This document shows, piece after piece, positions 8,269-17,733 of a stretch of DNA of 64,000 nucleotides. This DNA is from Halopseudomonas pertucinogena (GTDB lineage Bacteria; Pseudomonadota; Gammaproteobacteria; Pseudomonadales; Pseudomonadaceae). The notes under the pieces were generated by a model, which was not told the DNA's origin, ran no database searches, and worked only from the letters and a program-made list of their open reading frames with translations. The DNA is taken from NCBI RefSeq assembly GCF_014646575.1, contig NZ_BMNN01000005.1, forward strand, positions 62,001-126,000, in the 5' to 3' direction. Both the position numbers and the translations under genes were made by a program. Numbering within the stretch: the first letter of the stretch is position 1; every line of letters starts with the position of its first letter.

Positions 8269-9645
8269 ATGACTCGTCAACTTGATCAAATCGAAAGTCT
8301 GATCCGCGGTGCGGTGGAAGCCGATCCGACAACCGGGCGCTACCGTGGCGACCGCCGGGCGTTCACCGATGAGCAGCTGTTCGAGCTGGAGATGAAATAC
8401 ATCTTCGAAGGCAACTGGGTGTTCCTGGCCCATGAGAGCCAGGTACCGAATCCCGGTGACTATTTCACGCTGACCGTAGGTCGTCAGCCGGTGGTGATCA
8501 CCCGCACCAAGGACGGGGAGCTGCAGGCGCTGCTCAACACCTGTTCGCACCGTGGCGCTACCCTGTGCCGCAAGAAGCGGGGCAACAAGTCGTCCTTCAC
8601 CTGCCCGTTCCACGGCTGGACTTTCCGCAACGACGGCAAGCTGCTCAAGGCGCGGGATGAGAAGAAGGGCGGTTATCCGGAGCAGTTCAACACCGGCGGT
8701 TCCCATGACCTCAAGCGCCTGCCGCGCTTCGAGAGCTACCGCGGCTTCCTGTTCGGCAGCCTGAATGCTGACGTCTCCACGCTGGAGGAATACCTCGGCG
8801 AGAGCGCCCGGATCATTGACCAGATCGTCGACCAGTGTGAGGAGGGTCTGGAAGTGCTGCGCGGCACCTCGACCTACACCTACGACGGCAACTGGAAGCT
8901 GACCGCCGAGAACGGTGCCGACGGCTACCACGTGGGCACCGTGCACTGGAACTACCTGTCCACCATGGGTCAGCGCAACTATGAGAAGGGCGGCACCGCG
9001 GCGGTGGACGCCAAGGGCTGGTCCGGCGACGGCGGCTTCTACTCCTTCGAGAACGGTCACATGATGCTCTGGACCGAGCTGAAGAACCCCGAAGTGCGGC
9101 CGATCTACGCCCACCATGAACGCCTGAAGGAGAAGCTCGGCGAGGCGCGTGCGGACAACATCGTCAACACCACCCGCAACCTGTGCCTGTACCCCAACGC
9201 CTATCTGATGGACCAGTTCTCCACCCAGATTCGCGTGCTGCGTCCGATTTCGCCGACCAAGACCGAGATCACCATCTTCTGCTGGGCGCCGAAGGGTGAG
9301 GCCCCCGAGCTGCGTGCCAAGCGCATCCGTCAGTACGAGGATTTCTTCAACGTCAGCGGCATGGGCACGCCGGATGACCTGGAGGAATTCCGCGCCTGTC
9401 AGGAAGGCTATCAGGCGCAAGGCCTGCGCTGGAACGACATGAGCCGCGGTGCGGCCCACTGGATCGAAGGTCCCGACGAAGCCGCAAAGGCCATCGGCAT
9501 GAACCCGCTGCTCAGCGGCGCCAAGCCGGAAGACGAAGGCCTGTACGTGACACACCATCAGTACTGGGTGGATGAAATGCTGCGCGCGGTTGAGAGCGAG
9601 CGGGCACGGTTCATTGCGCTGAGCAGCGAGGAGGCATCGGCATGA
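8269..9645 (+). CDS. benA: Benzoate 1,2-dioxygenase, large (alpha) subunit
   Basis: Oxygenase alpha subunit of 458 residues of the Rieske non-haem iron family. With BenB and the reductase BenC it cis-dihydroxylates benzoate to the 1,2-diol. The [2Fe-2S] ligands are Cys92/His94 ([10 protein letters not shown]) and Cys112/His115 (TCPFHGWTF). The mononuclear iron histidines are His221 and His226 ([12 protein letters not shown]). ATG 8269 is chosen for the AAGGGGA upstream; it lies 22 bases after catA. Its 3' end overlaps benB by 4 bases (ATGA). Toluate dioxygenase (XylX) is close, but chromosomal cat genes favour BenA. Confidence 0.95.
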   Translation: MTRQLDQIESLIRGAVEADPTTGRYRGDRRAFTDEQLFELEMKYIFEGNWVFLAHESQVPNPGDYFTLTVGRQPVVITRTKDGELQALLNTCSHRGATLCRKKRGNKSSFTCPFHGWTFRNDGKLLKARDEKKGGYPEQFNTGGSHDLKRLPRFESYRGFLFGSLNADVSTLEEYLGESARIIDQIVDQCEEGLEVLRGTSTYTYDGNWKLTAENGADGYHVGTVHWNYLSTMGQRNYEKGGTAAVDAKGWSGDGGFYSFENGHMMLWTELKNPEVRPIYAHHERLKEKLGEARADNIVNTTRNLCLYPNAYLMDQFSTQIRVLRPISPTKTEITIFCWAPKGEAPELRAKRIRQYEDFFNVSGMGTPDDLEEFRACQEGYQAQGLRWNDMSRGAAHWIEGPDEAAKAIGMNPLLSGAKPEDEGLYVTHHQYWVDEMLRAVESERARFIALSSEEASA

Positions 9646-10133
9646 GCATGAATTTCGAACAGATCCAGCAGTTCATCTTCCGCGAAGCGCGCCTGCTGGA
9701 TGACCGCCAGTGGGATGAGTGGCTGACCTGCTACCACGAGGACGCCACCTACTGGATGCCCTGCTGGGACGATGAGGACACCCTCACCGAGGACCCGCAG
9801 ACCGAGCTGTCGCTGATCTACTACCCCAACCGTGCCGGGCTGGAGGATCGGGTATACCGCATCAAGACCGAGCGCTCCAGTGCCAGCTCCATGCCGGAGC
9901 CGCGCACCACTCACCTGCGTACTAACATCGAGATTCTCGAGCAGGAAGGGAGCACGGTGAAGCTGCGCTACAACTGGCAGACCAACAGCCACCGCTACCA
10001 CAAGACCCAGATGTTCTTCGGTACTGCCTTCCTGACACTGGATACCAGCGGCGAGCAGCCGGTGATCACCGAGAAGAAGGTCATTCTGAACAACGATTAC
10101 ATCAACCAGGTGATCGATATCTACCACCTGTGA
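9642..10133 (+). CDS. benB: Benzoate 1,2-dioxygenase, small (beta) subunit
   Basis: Beta subunit of 163 residues of the ring-hydroxylating dioxygenase, a structural partner of BenA in an alpha3beta3 oxygenase. The fold is the NTF2-like/SnoaL type; typical stretches are [30 protein letters not shown] and [17 protein letters not shown]. The start overlaps the benA stop by four bases, indicating coupled translation for 1:1 synthesis. Confidence 0.95.
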   Translation: MSMNFEQIQQFIFREARLLDDRQWDEWLTCYHEDATYWMPCWDDEDTLTEDPQTELSLIYYPNRAGLEDRVYRIKTERSSASSMPEPRTTHLRTNIEILEQEGSTVKLRYNWQTNSHRYHKTQMFFGTAFLTLDTSGEQPVITEKKVILNNDYINQVIDIYHL

Positions 10134-10164
10134 TGACCGGGCGTACCGCTCAGGAGCCACCGAC

Positions 10165-11187
10165 ATGAGTTACAACATTGCACTGAACTTTGAAGACGGC
10201 GTGACCCGCTTCATCAACTGCAACGAAGGCGAGACCGTGCTGGACGCGGCCTATCGCAACAAGATCAACCTGCCGATGGACTGTTCCGATGGCGTCTGCG
10301 GCACCTGCAAGGGCGCCTGCCAGCAGGGCAGCTACGAGCTGGGCGACGAGTACATCGAAGAAGCGCTGACCGACGACGAGGCCGAGCAGGGCATGATCCT
10401 CACCTGCCAGATGGTCCCCTCCAGCGACTGCGTAGTGACCATTCCCGCGGCGTCGACGCTGTGCAAGACCGGTCATCTGGAAACCACGGGTACGGTCAGT
10501 GAGGTCAACCTGATCTCGCCGACGGCGATCGAGCTGAAGATCACCGCCGATGAAGACATCGCCTTCCTGCCCGGCCAGTACGTGAACATCACCGTACCCG
10601 GCACCAGCGAAACCCGCGCGTACTCCTTCAGCTCGCGCCCCGGCAGTCGGGAATTGAGCTTCCTGATCCGCAACGTGCCGGGCGGGCTGATGAGCTCCTG
10701 GCTGGTCGGTCAGGCCAAGACCGGTGACAAGGTCACGCTGGCCGGCCCGATGGGCATCTTCTACCTGCGCCCGGTGGGCCGTCCGCTGCTGATGCTGGCC
10801 GGTGGCACCGGTCTGGCGCCCTTCCTGTCCATGCTGGAGCACCTCAAGGCCAGCGGCAGCAGCCAGCCGGTTCACCTGATCTACGGCGTGACCAATGATG
10901 AAGACCTGGTAGCGGTCGAGGCGCTGGAAGCCTATGCCGCAGACATCGAGAGCTTCACCTTCAAGACGGTGGTGGCCGATGCGCAGAGCGGGCACCCGCG
11001 TACCGGGTATGTAACCAACCACATGGAAGACGCGCCGATCAACGACGGTGATGTCGACGTCTACCTGTGCGGCCCGCCGCCCATGGTTGATGCGGTGCTG
11101 GGCTACTTCCGCGAGGAAGGGATCGAGCCGGCGTCCTTCCACTACGAGCGCTTCACCCCCAGCGTGGCGGCCGAGGAGGCAGCATGA
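10165..11187 (+). CDS. benC: Benzoate 1,2-dioxygenase electron-transfer reductase
   Basis: NADH-dependent reductase of 340 residues that passes electrons to the BenAB Rieske centre. Domains in order: plant-type [2Fe-2S] ferredoxin with Cys40, Cys45, Cys48 (CSDGVCGTC) and Cys81; an FAD-binding barrel with RAYSFSS; and an NAD-binding domain with GGTGLAPFLSM and CGPPPMVDAV. AGGAG lies upstream of the ATG. Its stop overlaps the benD start (ATGA). Confidence 0.95.
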   Translation: MSYNIALNFEDGVTRFINCNEGETVLDAAYRNKINLPMDCSDGVCGTCKGACQQGSYELGDEYIEEALTDDEAEQGMILTCQMVPSSDCVVTIPAASTLCKTGHLETTGTVSEVNLISPTAIELKITADEDIAFLPGQYVNITVPGTSETRAYSFSSRPGSRELSFLIRNVPGGLMSSWLVGQAKTGDKVTLAGPMGIFYLRPVGRPLLMLAGGTGLAPFLSMLEHLKASGSSQPVHLIYGVTNDEDLVAVEALEAYAADIESFTFKTVVADAQSGHPRTGYVTNHMEDAPINDGDVDVYLCGPPPMVDAVLGYFREEGIEPASFHYERFTPSVAAEEAA

Positions 11188-11963
11188 CTCCCCGCTTCAG
11201 CGGCAAGGTGATGGCCATCACCGGTGCCGCCCAGGGCATCGGCAAGCGGGTGGCCGAACTGGCCGGCGCCGAGGGCGGCCGGCTGGTGCTGGTGGATATT
11301 GCCGGGTATGTGCATGAGGTGGCCGCTGAACTGCGGCAACAGGAAATGGAGGTCCTGTCGCTGCAGGCTGACCTGGAAACCTGGGAGGGCGCCGAGAGTA
11401 TCATGGCGGCTGCCCACCGGGAGTATGGCCGCATCGACGTGCTGATCAACAACGTCGGCGGCACCATCTGGGCCCAGCCCTATGAGCACTATCAACCCGA
11501 GCAGATCCAGAAGGAAATCCAGCGCTCGCTGTTTCCGACCCTGTGGTGCTGCCGGGCGGTACTGCCTTACATGGTCGCGCAGCAGAAGGGCGCCATCGTC
11601 AACGTTTCCTCGGTGGCCACCCGTGGCCTGATGCGCGTGCCCTACGGCGCAGCCAAGGCCGGGGTGAATGGACTGACGGTGAACCTGGCGTTCGAATATG
11701 CCGAGCAGGGCATCCGCGTCAACGCGACTGCTCCGGGCGGCACCGAAGCACCACCGCGCCTGACCCCACGCAATACCGAGGAGCAGGGCGAGCAGGAGAA
11801 AGCCTGGTACCAGACGCTGATCAAGCAGACCAATGACAGCAGCTTCATGCATCGGTATGGAACGCTGGATGAGCAGGCTGAACCTATTCTGTTCCTGGCG
11901 TCGGATGCGGCGAGTTATATCACCGGGACGGTGCTGCCGGTGGCGGGTGGGGATCGGGGTTGA
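11184..11963 (+). CDS. benD: Benzoate cis-diol dehydrogenase (1,6-dihydroxycyclohexa-2,4-diene-1-carboxylate dehydrogenase)
   Basis: Short-chain dehydrogenase of 259 residues that oxidises and decarboxylates the benzoate cis-diol to catechol. The nucleotide-binding motif is TGAAQGIG, followed by NNVGG. The catalytic serine lies in VNVSSVATRG and the YxxxK pair is Tyr154/Lys158 (YGAAKAG). It is the last gene of the run and starts within the benC stop. No benK, benE or benF transporter gene and no benR activator follows; the next gene is convergent with an 18-base gap. Confidence 0.94.
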   Translation: MTPRFSGKVMAITGAAQGIGKRVAELAGAEGGRLVLVDIAGYVHEVAAELRQQEMEVLSLQADLETWEGAESIMAAAHREYGRIDVLINNVGGTIWAQPYEHYQPEQIQKEIQRSLFPTLWCCRAVLPYMVAQQKGAIVNVSSVATRGLMRVPYGAAKAGVNGLTVNLAFEYAEQGIRVNATAPGGTEAPPRLTPRNTEEQGEQEKAWYQTLIKQTNDSSFMHRYGTLDEQAEPILFLASDAASYITGTVLPVAGGDRG

Positions 11964-11981
11964 GTTTAACCCCGCTCCCCC

Positions 11982-12836
11982 TCACCCGATCACCCACCCC
12001 TCCAACTGCTCCCTCAACCCCCTCGGCAGCGGCGCCGGTCGGCCGGTATCCGGATCTATCACCACCATCACACTCGACGCCGCCACCTGCACCTCGCCCT
12101 TGTGCAGCGCACAGCCGGTGAAGCGGAACGAGCTGTTACCGATCTGACTGATCCCTGACGCGAGCTCCATGGTCGTCCAGCTCATGTGGTAGTCAGTGAA
12201 ACTGATATCCACCGCCGCCACCATCACCCGTAACCCCTCGAAATCCAGCTGGCGGATGCCGCCGAAGCGCGCCTGTTCCATATAGCGGCCCAGCGCCGCT
12301 TCGCTGCGCTGGCTGTCGGCGTCGATGTCGGAGAAGCGCGGGGTCAGTTGCTGGCGCACCGGGAAGTTGTGGGCGTGGTGCAGCTGGTTCAGATACGCCG
12401 TTTCCGGCAGGGTCGCTTCCTCGCCAGTGGCCAGGGCGCTGAGCCGTTCGCGGATGTCATCCGGCAGCACGGTGCGCTGACCCTGCTGGGTGGCGCCCAT
12501 CAGGGCGTCCTGGGTGCCGACCAGACGTCCGCCCTGGTACAGCTCGCTGAGCACATGGAAGCTGTCCTGGTGAACGCTGATTACCCGCAGCTGCGCCTGG
12601 ATATCCTCGCCGTAGAAGGTTTCCTGGCGGAACTGGGTGTTGGTGCGCAGCGGGCGCAGGCGTACCTCGTCGGAGAACCAGGCGTCCGGGCCGAACTGCT
12701 GCATGTGGGCGCGCATGCGCACTTCCTGGTGCAGCTGATAGATGCGCGAATTGTTCACGTGCCGCCAGTTGTCCAGGTCGGTATAACGCGGGGACAGGGT
12801 GCAGGTGAAGATCGAGTCGTTGTTGGTCTTGGTCAT
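11982..12836 (-). CDS. Acyl-CoA/acyl-ACP thioesterase-like protein with two hotdog domains
   Basis: Protein of 284 residues containing two hotdog-fold halves of the 4-hydroxybenzoyl-CoA thioesterase/FatA type. The first has SPRYTDLDNWRHVNNSRIYQLHQEVR and the second TPRFSDIDADSQRSEAALGRYMEQAR; each holds the D-x-D/N turn characteristic of the group. It lies convergent to benD, so it could release benzoyl-CoA or acyl-CoA products, but that link is only positional. The substrate is unknown. Confidence 0.72.
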   Translation of the reverse strand: MTKTNNDSIFTCTLSPRYTDLDNWRHVNNSRIYQLHQEVRMRAHMQQFGPDAWFSDEVRLRPLRTNTQFRQETFYGEDIQAQLRVISVHQDSFHVLSELYQGGRLVGTQDALMGATQQGQRTVLPDDIRERLSALATGEEATLPETAYLNQLHHAHNFPVRQQLTPRFSDIDADSQRSEAALGRYMEQARFGGIRQLDFEGLRVMVAAVDISFTDYHMSWTTMELASGISQIGNSSFRFTGCALHKGEVQVAASSVMVVIDPDTGRPAPLPRGLREQLEGWVIG

Positions 12837-13018
12837 TATCGGGCTCGTGCATCGGAGAATGTCTTGGTGATCCGAGCATCCGCATTTCCTTCGCCGGACG
12901 CAATCTCATCAGTCAGGCAAATACGCCGGGATCAGCAAACTTCGGCTGAACCCCCTCATCCTGTGCCCGGTCACAAGCTTCAGTACCCATCGCCCGCATC
13001 ATCCCGAGGAGGTTCCCC

Positions 13019-14806
13019 ATGGCTGCCAACGTCAGTGATTATCTCGTGGAGCGCCTGTATCAGTGGGGCGTGCGCCGCATCTATGGCTACCCCGGCGACG
13101 GCATCAATGGCGTGATGGGCGCGCTCAATCGGGCCAATGGCAAGATCCGCTTCATCCAGGCGCGCCACGAGGAAATGGCAGCCTTCATGGCCTCGGCCGA
13201 TGCCAAGTTCTCCGGCGGGCTGGGGGTGTGCCTGGCAACCTCCGGTCCGGGGGCGTCCCACCTGATTACCGGTCTGTATGACGCGCGCATGGATCATATG
13301 CCGGTGCTGGCGATTGTCGGCCAGCAGGCGCGCAGCAGTCTGGGCAGCCATTACCAGCAGGAGCTGGATCTGGTTTCGATGTTCAAGGACGTATCGGGCT
13401 CCTTCGTGCAGCAGGCCAGCGCGCCGGCGCAGGTGCGGCACCTGGTGGACCGGAGCATTCGAGTGGCCTTCGGCGAGCGTCGGATAGCCACCATCATCCT
13501 GCCCAATGACCTGCAGGAAGCAGAGTACACCGAGCCAGAGCGCTCCCACGGCTTCGTGTTCTCCGGCATCGGCTACAGCCGGCCGCTGGTGGTGCCCCAT
13601 CAGGAAGATCTGGAGATGGCAGCCGAAGTGCTGAATGCCGGGAAGAAGGTCGCGATTCTGGTCGGCGCCGGTGCGCTGGAGGCAACCGATGAAGTGATCC
13701 AGATAGCCGACAAGCTCGGTGCCGGGGTGGCCAAGGCCCTGCTCGGCAAGGCGGCATTACCGGATGAGCTGCCCTGGGTGACCGGCTCCATCGGCATGCT
13801 CGGCACCGAGCCGAGCTATAAGCTGATGAACGAGTGCGACACCCTGCTGATGGTAGGCTCGGGCTTCCCCTATGCCGAATATCTGCCGGAGGAGGGCAAG
13901 GCCCGAGGCGTGCAGATCGATATCAAGGCGGACATGCTGAGCATCCGCTATCCGATGGAGGTCTGTCTGCAGGGCGACTCGGCGGAAACCCTGCGCCGGC
14001 TGCTGCCACTGCTCGACGAAAAGACCGATCGCAGCTGGCGCTCGAAGGTGGAAGCCTGGCGCGAGGGCTGGGAGAAGACCCTGGAAGCCCGCGCCATGGT
14101 GGAGGCCAACCCGATCAACCCGCAGCGGGTGGTGTTCGAGCTGTCGCCACGCCTGCCCGATCGCGCGGTGGTCACCTGCGATTCCGGCTCCTGCGCCAAC
14201 TGGTATGCCCGGGATCTGAAGATGCGCCGGGACATGCTCGGCTCCCTGTCCGGCGGGTTGGCCTCCATGGGCGCCGCGGTGCCCTATGCCATCGCTGCCA
14301 AGTTCGCCCACCCCGACCGGCCGGTGGTGGCGCTGGTGGGCGACGGGGCGATGCAGATGAACAACCTGGCCGAGCTGATCACCGTGGCCAAGTACTGGCA
14401 GGAGTGGGACAACAAGCAGTGGATCTGCGCGGTGTTCAACAACGAGGACCTCAACCAGGTGACCTGGGAGCAGCGGGCGATGGAGGGCGATCCGAAGTTC
14501 GAGGCCTCGCAGAATATACCCGACGTACCCTACCACCGCTTTGCCGAATCCATCGGTCTCAAGGGGATCTTCGTCGACCGGGAAGACCGGGTGGCAGCCG
14601 CCTGGGAGGAGGCACTGGCCGCCGATCGCCCGGTGGTGATCGAGTTCAAGACCGACCCGGACGTACCACCCCTGCCGCCCCATATCAAGCTGGAGCAGGC
14701 CCGAACCTTTGCGTCCGCCCTGTTGCAGGGGGACCCGGATCAGGCAGGGATCATCAAGCAGTCGGCAAAACAGGTACTGAGCCGGATTCTGCCCGACAGA
14801 AAGTGA
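13019..14806 (+). CDS. Thiamine diphosphate-dependent enzyme (pyruvate oxidase/acetolactate synthase superfamily)
   Basis: ThDP enzyme of 595 residues with the three-domain POX/ALS architecture: an N-terminal PYR domain with catalytic Glu51 (ARHEEMAAFMA), a central domain (from about residue 195), and a C-terminal PP domain with the metal/ThDP motif GDG (441-443) followed by FNNEDLNQVTW. GAGGAGG precedes the ATG. It resembles PoxB-like ThDP-requiring proteins of pseudomonads. No small regulatory subunit follows, so biosynthetic acetolactate synthase is unlikely. The substrate (pyruvate oxidation or another 2-oxoacid) is not determined by sequence. Confidence 0.82.
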   Translation: MAANVSDYLVERLYQWGVRRIYGYPGDGINGVMGALNRANGKIRFIQARHEEMAAFMASADAKFSGGLGVCLATSGPGASHLITGLYDARMDHMPVLAIVGQQARSSLGSHYQQELDLVSMFKDVSGSFVQQASAPAQVRHLVDRSIRVAFGERRIATIILPNDLQEAEYTEPERSHGFVFSGIGYSRPLVVPHQEDLEMAAEVLNAGKKVAILVGAGALEATDEVIQIADKLGAGVAKALLGKAALPDELPWVTGSIGMLGTEPSYKLMNECDTLLMVGSGFPYAEYLPEEGKARGVQIDIKADMLSIRYPMEVCLQGDSAETLRRLLPLLDEKTDRSWRSKVEAWREGWEKTLEARAMVEANPINPQRVVFELSPRLPDRAVVTCDSGSCANWYARDLKMRRDMLGSLSGGLASMGAAVPYAIAAKFAHPDRPVVALVGDGAMQMNNLAELITVAKYWQEWDNKQWICAVFNNEDLNQVTWEQRAMEGDPKFEASQNIPDVPYHRFAESIGLKGIFVDREDRVAAAWEEALAADRPVVIEFKTDPDVPPLPPHIKLEQARTFASALLQGDPDQAGIIKQSAKQVLSRILPDRK

Positions 14807-14894
14807 GCGGGAGCCTGCCTGCCGGGAGAAAAGCTGAACTGTGCGGCGGGCGGGCGAGTCGAAATCTTTACCAGATCACAAAGGGGAGTCTTCC

Positions 14895-14981
14895 ATGCTC
14901 AAGTTTCTCGCCAGCACCGTAGGCATCATCTTCCTGGTCGGCCTGTTGGTCATCATCGGTCTGCTGATGCTGATTTTCTGA
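14895..14981 (+). CDS. Predicted 28-residue single-span membrane peptide
   Basis: A short frame with a strong GGGGAG ribosome binding site 6 bases before ATG 14895. It encodes MLKFLASTVG followed by an almost entirely Ile/Leu/Val/Gly segment, ending in LLMLIF: one transmembrane helix with a short positively charged N-terminus. It lies 88 bases after the ThDP enzyme and its last 29 bases overlap the 3' end of the convergent transporter gene. Peptides of this type are easily missed by gene finders. Translation is inferred from the ribosome binding site and composition only. Confidence 0.55.
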   Translation: MLKFLASTVGIIFLVGLLVIIGLLMLIF

Positions 14982-15843
14982 GGCGTGCACTCCAGTCGTT
15001 CCAGCGGGCATTGAGCCAGAGCGACAGTCCGATCACCCCGCCACCTATTGCCAGGCGCAGCAGGTCGGCCTGCTGATTCCAGATCAGCAGGTTGACCAGC
15101 AGTCCCGCCGGAATCAATGCGTTATTCATGATGCCGAGCGTCCCGGCGTCGACCTGAGTCGCGCCGCGGTTCCAGAAGAAGAATCCAAGCCCCGAAGCCA
15201 CCAGCCCAAGCCAGCCGAGCACTCCCCAGTGCAATGACGTGGTGGGCATCCGCTCGTGATTGCCCAGCAGCAGCCAGGCGGGCAGGGCGACCAGCAGTGC
15301 GCCGATGAAGAACAGCCCGAAATTCTCCCATTGCTGACGGGAGCTGACCCGGTTATGCAGGATCAGATGAGCATAGCCCACCTGACCGGCAGCAAAGGCC
15401 AGGTTGGCCAGCTGAAGCAGAAGAAAGCCCTTCATATAGGCATCGCTGATGCCATCGTAGCGGATGATGCCGGCGCCCAGCACGGCCAGCAGGGTGGCCA
15501 CTACCGGGCCGATGCTGAATTGTCGGCGCAGGGCATTGTCCAGCAGGGCGATGTACAGGGGGGTGAAAATGGTGAACAGCAGAACTTCCGGCACCGTCAG
15601 CAACTCGAACGACAGGTACAGGCATATATAGGTCACCCCGAACTGCAGCGCGCCGATGCCCAGCAGGCCGGCGGTCACGCCGCGGGGCACCCTGCCAGGG
15701 CGCAGTAACGGCAGAAACAGCAGGCAGGCCAGCAGAATGCGGGTGAGTACTGCGAAATAGCTGTCCACCTGCCCGGCGAGGTACTCGCCGATCAGGCTGA
15801 ACGAGAAGGCCCATAGCAGGGTAACGGCGATCAGGTAGGGCAT
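14953..15843 (-). CDS. EamA/DMT-family transporter
   Basis: Hydrophobic protein of 296 residues with about ten predicted membrane helices in two repeated EamA halves (PYLIAVTLLWAFSFSLIGEYLAG; LLLQLANLAFAAGQVGYAHLIL). Members export metabolites or drugs; the substrate is unknown. The start at 15843 follows AAGGAAA; the frame is open further upstream but lacks family similarity. Its final ten codons overlap the convergent 28-residue peptide frame. Confidence 0.82.
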   Translation of the reverse strand: MPYLIAVTLLWAFSFSLIGEYLAGQVDSYFAVLTRILLACLLFLPLLRPGRVPRGVTAGLLGIGALQFGVTYICLYLSFELLTVPEVLLFTIFTPLYIALLDNALRRQFSIGPVVATLLAVLGAGIIRYDGISDAYMKGFLLLQLANLAFAAGQVGYAHLILHNRVSSRQQWENFGLFFIGALLVALPAWLLLGNHERMPTTSLHWGVLGWLGLVASGLGFFFWNRGATQVDAGTLGIMNNALIPAGLLVNLLIWNQQADLLRLAIGGGVIGLSLWLNARWNDWSARLRKSASADR

Positions 15844-15994
15844 GTGTTTCCTTCGATACTGCAGGGAGGCCGCGTGGTGGGACGGCGGATGGAGCATCAC
15901 TATACCGCGCTGATGATTTTTATATGAAGCTGTGTCAAATTGACGGCTCATGACTGACCCGACAGTCAAAATCCACATCAAGTAAGGAAGCATC

Positions 15995-17407
15995 ATGGGT
16001 AAAGCAGGGATCGCAATTACAGTATTGATGGCCACGGCAGTCGCAGGGACGGCGGGCGCCTGGTACACCGGCACGCAGCTTGAAGGTGTGCTGCGGCAGA
16101 ATATCGAACAGGGCAATGTGCAGCTGGCCAGCCAGTTTCCAGAGGCAGAGGTCTCCCTGCAACTGGTCGATTTCCAGCAGGGCGTGTTCAGCAGCAAGGC
16201 CCGCTACCGCCTGGTCATGCAGTCGGCCGAGGGTGAAACAGACCTGGATATCTTCGTCCGCGACCATATCGAACACGGCCCGCTGCCCTTATCCCGTCTG
16301 ACTTCGTTCAAGATCTGGCCGGTGATGGCGGTGAGCAATGCCGAGCTGGAGCGTACCGAACGTCTGGCTGGCCTGTTCGCAGCGAGCGGGGGGCGCGCTC
16401 CGGTGGCGATGATCAGCAACGTCGGATACGGCGGCGGTATCAACGGCGAGATCGCGCTGGCACCGCTGAGCTGGAGCGGTGCGACCTCAACCGGCACGTT
16501 TTCCGGCCTGTCGGCCCTGTACAGTACCGATACGACAGCCGAGACCCTGAGACTGAAAGGCCGGGTGGACTCGCTGGAGCTGAATGGCGACGCCCGTGTC
16601 AGCCTCGTGGGGGTGGATTTCGCCCTGGACCGGACCCGGGATGATTCCGGGCTCTACCTGGGTACGGGCAAGGTCGAGGTGGATCAGCTGGCGGCGGTCA
16701 TCGATGGCCAGCCGGCGCTGGTGCTGAACGAGATGCTGCAGACCGATGTCACCGCGCTCAGCGACGACGGCGCCAGTGTACAGCTGAACTACCGGCTGGG
16801 TTCGGTCAATTATGGCGCCGCCCGGCTGGGCTCGGTGGACATGGGCTGGACACTGAGCCGGCTCGACCCGCAGGCCCTGCTGGAACTGGCCGGCATCTAC
16901 AACAGCGCGGTCGTCGGCGAGCAGGATGACCACCCCCGGGAGACCCACGAGCAGGCCCAGGTGGCATTGGAGCAGCTCCTTGAACGCCATCCGCGTGTGT
17001 CCCTGGACAACTTTGCCATACGCACCGCCAACGGCGAGAGTCGCCTCAGTCTGGGAGTCGAGCTGGATCGGCCACTGTCACTGGAGCTGCCGCCCGCCAT
17101 GCTGGTCCCGCAGCTGATCGGCAACCTCGAGGCCCGGCTGGTGCTCTCCAAACCCATGCTGATGGACATGATTCGTCACAAGGCGCTGTTCCAGCCGGGG
17201 GCCGATCTGGCTGCGGTGGAGCAGGAGGCGGTGATGATGGCGGAAATGGTCGCCGGCATGGCCGAGATGCTGCAACTGGGGCGGGTGGAAGGTGACAACA
17301 TTCTGACCCAGCTCAGCTATACCGGTGGGGCCCTCAGCCTCAACGGTCGGGCCATCGAGCTGGAGGACCTTGTCGCCCTGCTGTCAGGCGTGCAGGCCCT
17401 GCCGTAG
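15995..17407 (+). CDS. YdgA family protein (DUF945)
   Basis: Protein of 470 residues with an N-terminal hydrophobic anchor (residues 5-24) followed by a long periplasmic beta-rich region. VDFQQGVFSSKARYRLVM, HIEHGPLP and the C-terminal helical stretch with QLSYTGGALSLNGRAI follow the YdgA/DUF945 pattern. The molecular role of the family is not established. It is preceded by AAGGAAG. Single-gene unit in this window. Confidence 0.78.
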   Translation: MGKAGIAITVLMATAVAGTAGAWYTGTQLEGVLRQNIEQGNVQLASQFPEAEVSLQLVDFQQGVFSSKARYRLVMQSAEGETDLDIFVRDHIEHGPLPLSRLTSFKIWPVMAVSNAELERTERLAGLFAASGGRAPVAMISNVGYGGGINGEIALAPLSWSGATSTGTFSGLSALYSTDTTAETLRLKGRVDSLELNGDARVSLVGVDFALDRTRDDSGLYLGTGKVEVDQLAAVIDGQPALVLNEMLQTDVTALSDDGASVQLNYRLGSVNYGAARLGSVDMGWTLSRLDPQALLELAGIYNSAVVGEQDDHPRETHEQAQVALEQLLERHPRVSLDNFAIRTANGESRLSLGVELDRPLSLELPPAMLVPQLIGNLEARLVLSKPMLMDMIRHKALFQPGADLAAVEQEAVMMAEMVAGMAEMLQLGRVEGDNILTQLSYTGGALSLNGRAIELEDLVALLSGVQALP

Positions 17408-17511
17408 GCGATGTGGCAGCGCCTGCCTTGGCTCCGCCATACGAGGCGGCTACCATGGAGCGCTCTGGGCCGTGTCATGCAGTCACGGTCGGCTGAACCG
17501 GGAAGCTACAA

Positions 17512-17688
17512 ATGAATTCCAACGATGCGTTGCACCTGATGCTGGCCCTGCTGGTGCTGGGTTTTGCACTTCTGGGTACGGGATACACTTTCAGGGACAA
17601 GGGTGCGGGTGTGGCGCTGATGCTGGCCGGTTCCGCCGTGGTATTGACGACCATCGGCGCGCGCATCATTCGGGTGGTGAGTCTGTAG
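17512..17688 (+). CDS. Small two-span membrane protein (58 residues)
   Basis: A 58-codon frame encoding a protein with two hydrophobic segments (LMLALLVLGFALLGTG and GVALMLAGSAVVLTTIG) joined by the short charged turn YTFRDKGAG. A GGAAG sequence lies 7 bases upstream. It is followed immediately by a strong hairpin. I do not recognise the family; the helix-turn-helix layout is typical of small inner-membrane proteins. Confidence 0.55.
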   Translation: MNSNDALHLMLALLVLGFALLGTGYTFRDKGAGVALMLAGSAVVLTTIGARIIRVVSL

Positions 17689-17697
17689 CGCCGTAAA

Positions 17698-17727
17698 GCC
17701 GGGGCCGCCGATGCGGCTGGCCCCGGC
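17698..17727. terminator. GC-rich hairpin between convergent genes
   Basis: Perfect 9-bp stem, GCCGGGGCC (17698-17706) with GGCCCCGGC (17719-17727), and an inner GCCG/CGGC pairing. It is followed by TT on the plus strand and TTT on the minus strand (after one intervening base). It separates the small membrane gene from the convergent porin gene, so it probably acts in both directions. Confidence 0.6.
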
Positions 17728-17733
17728 GGCTTG

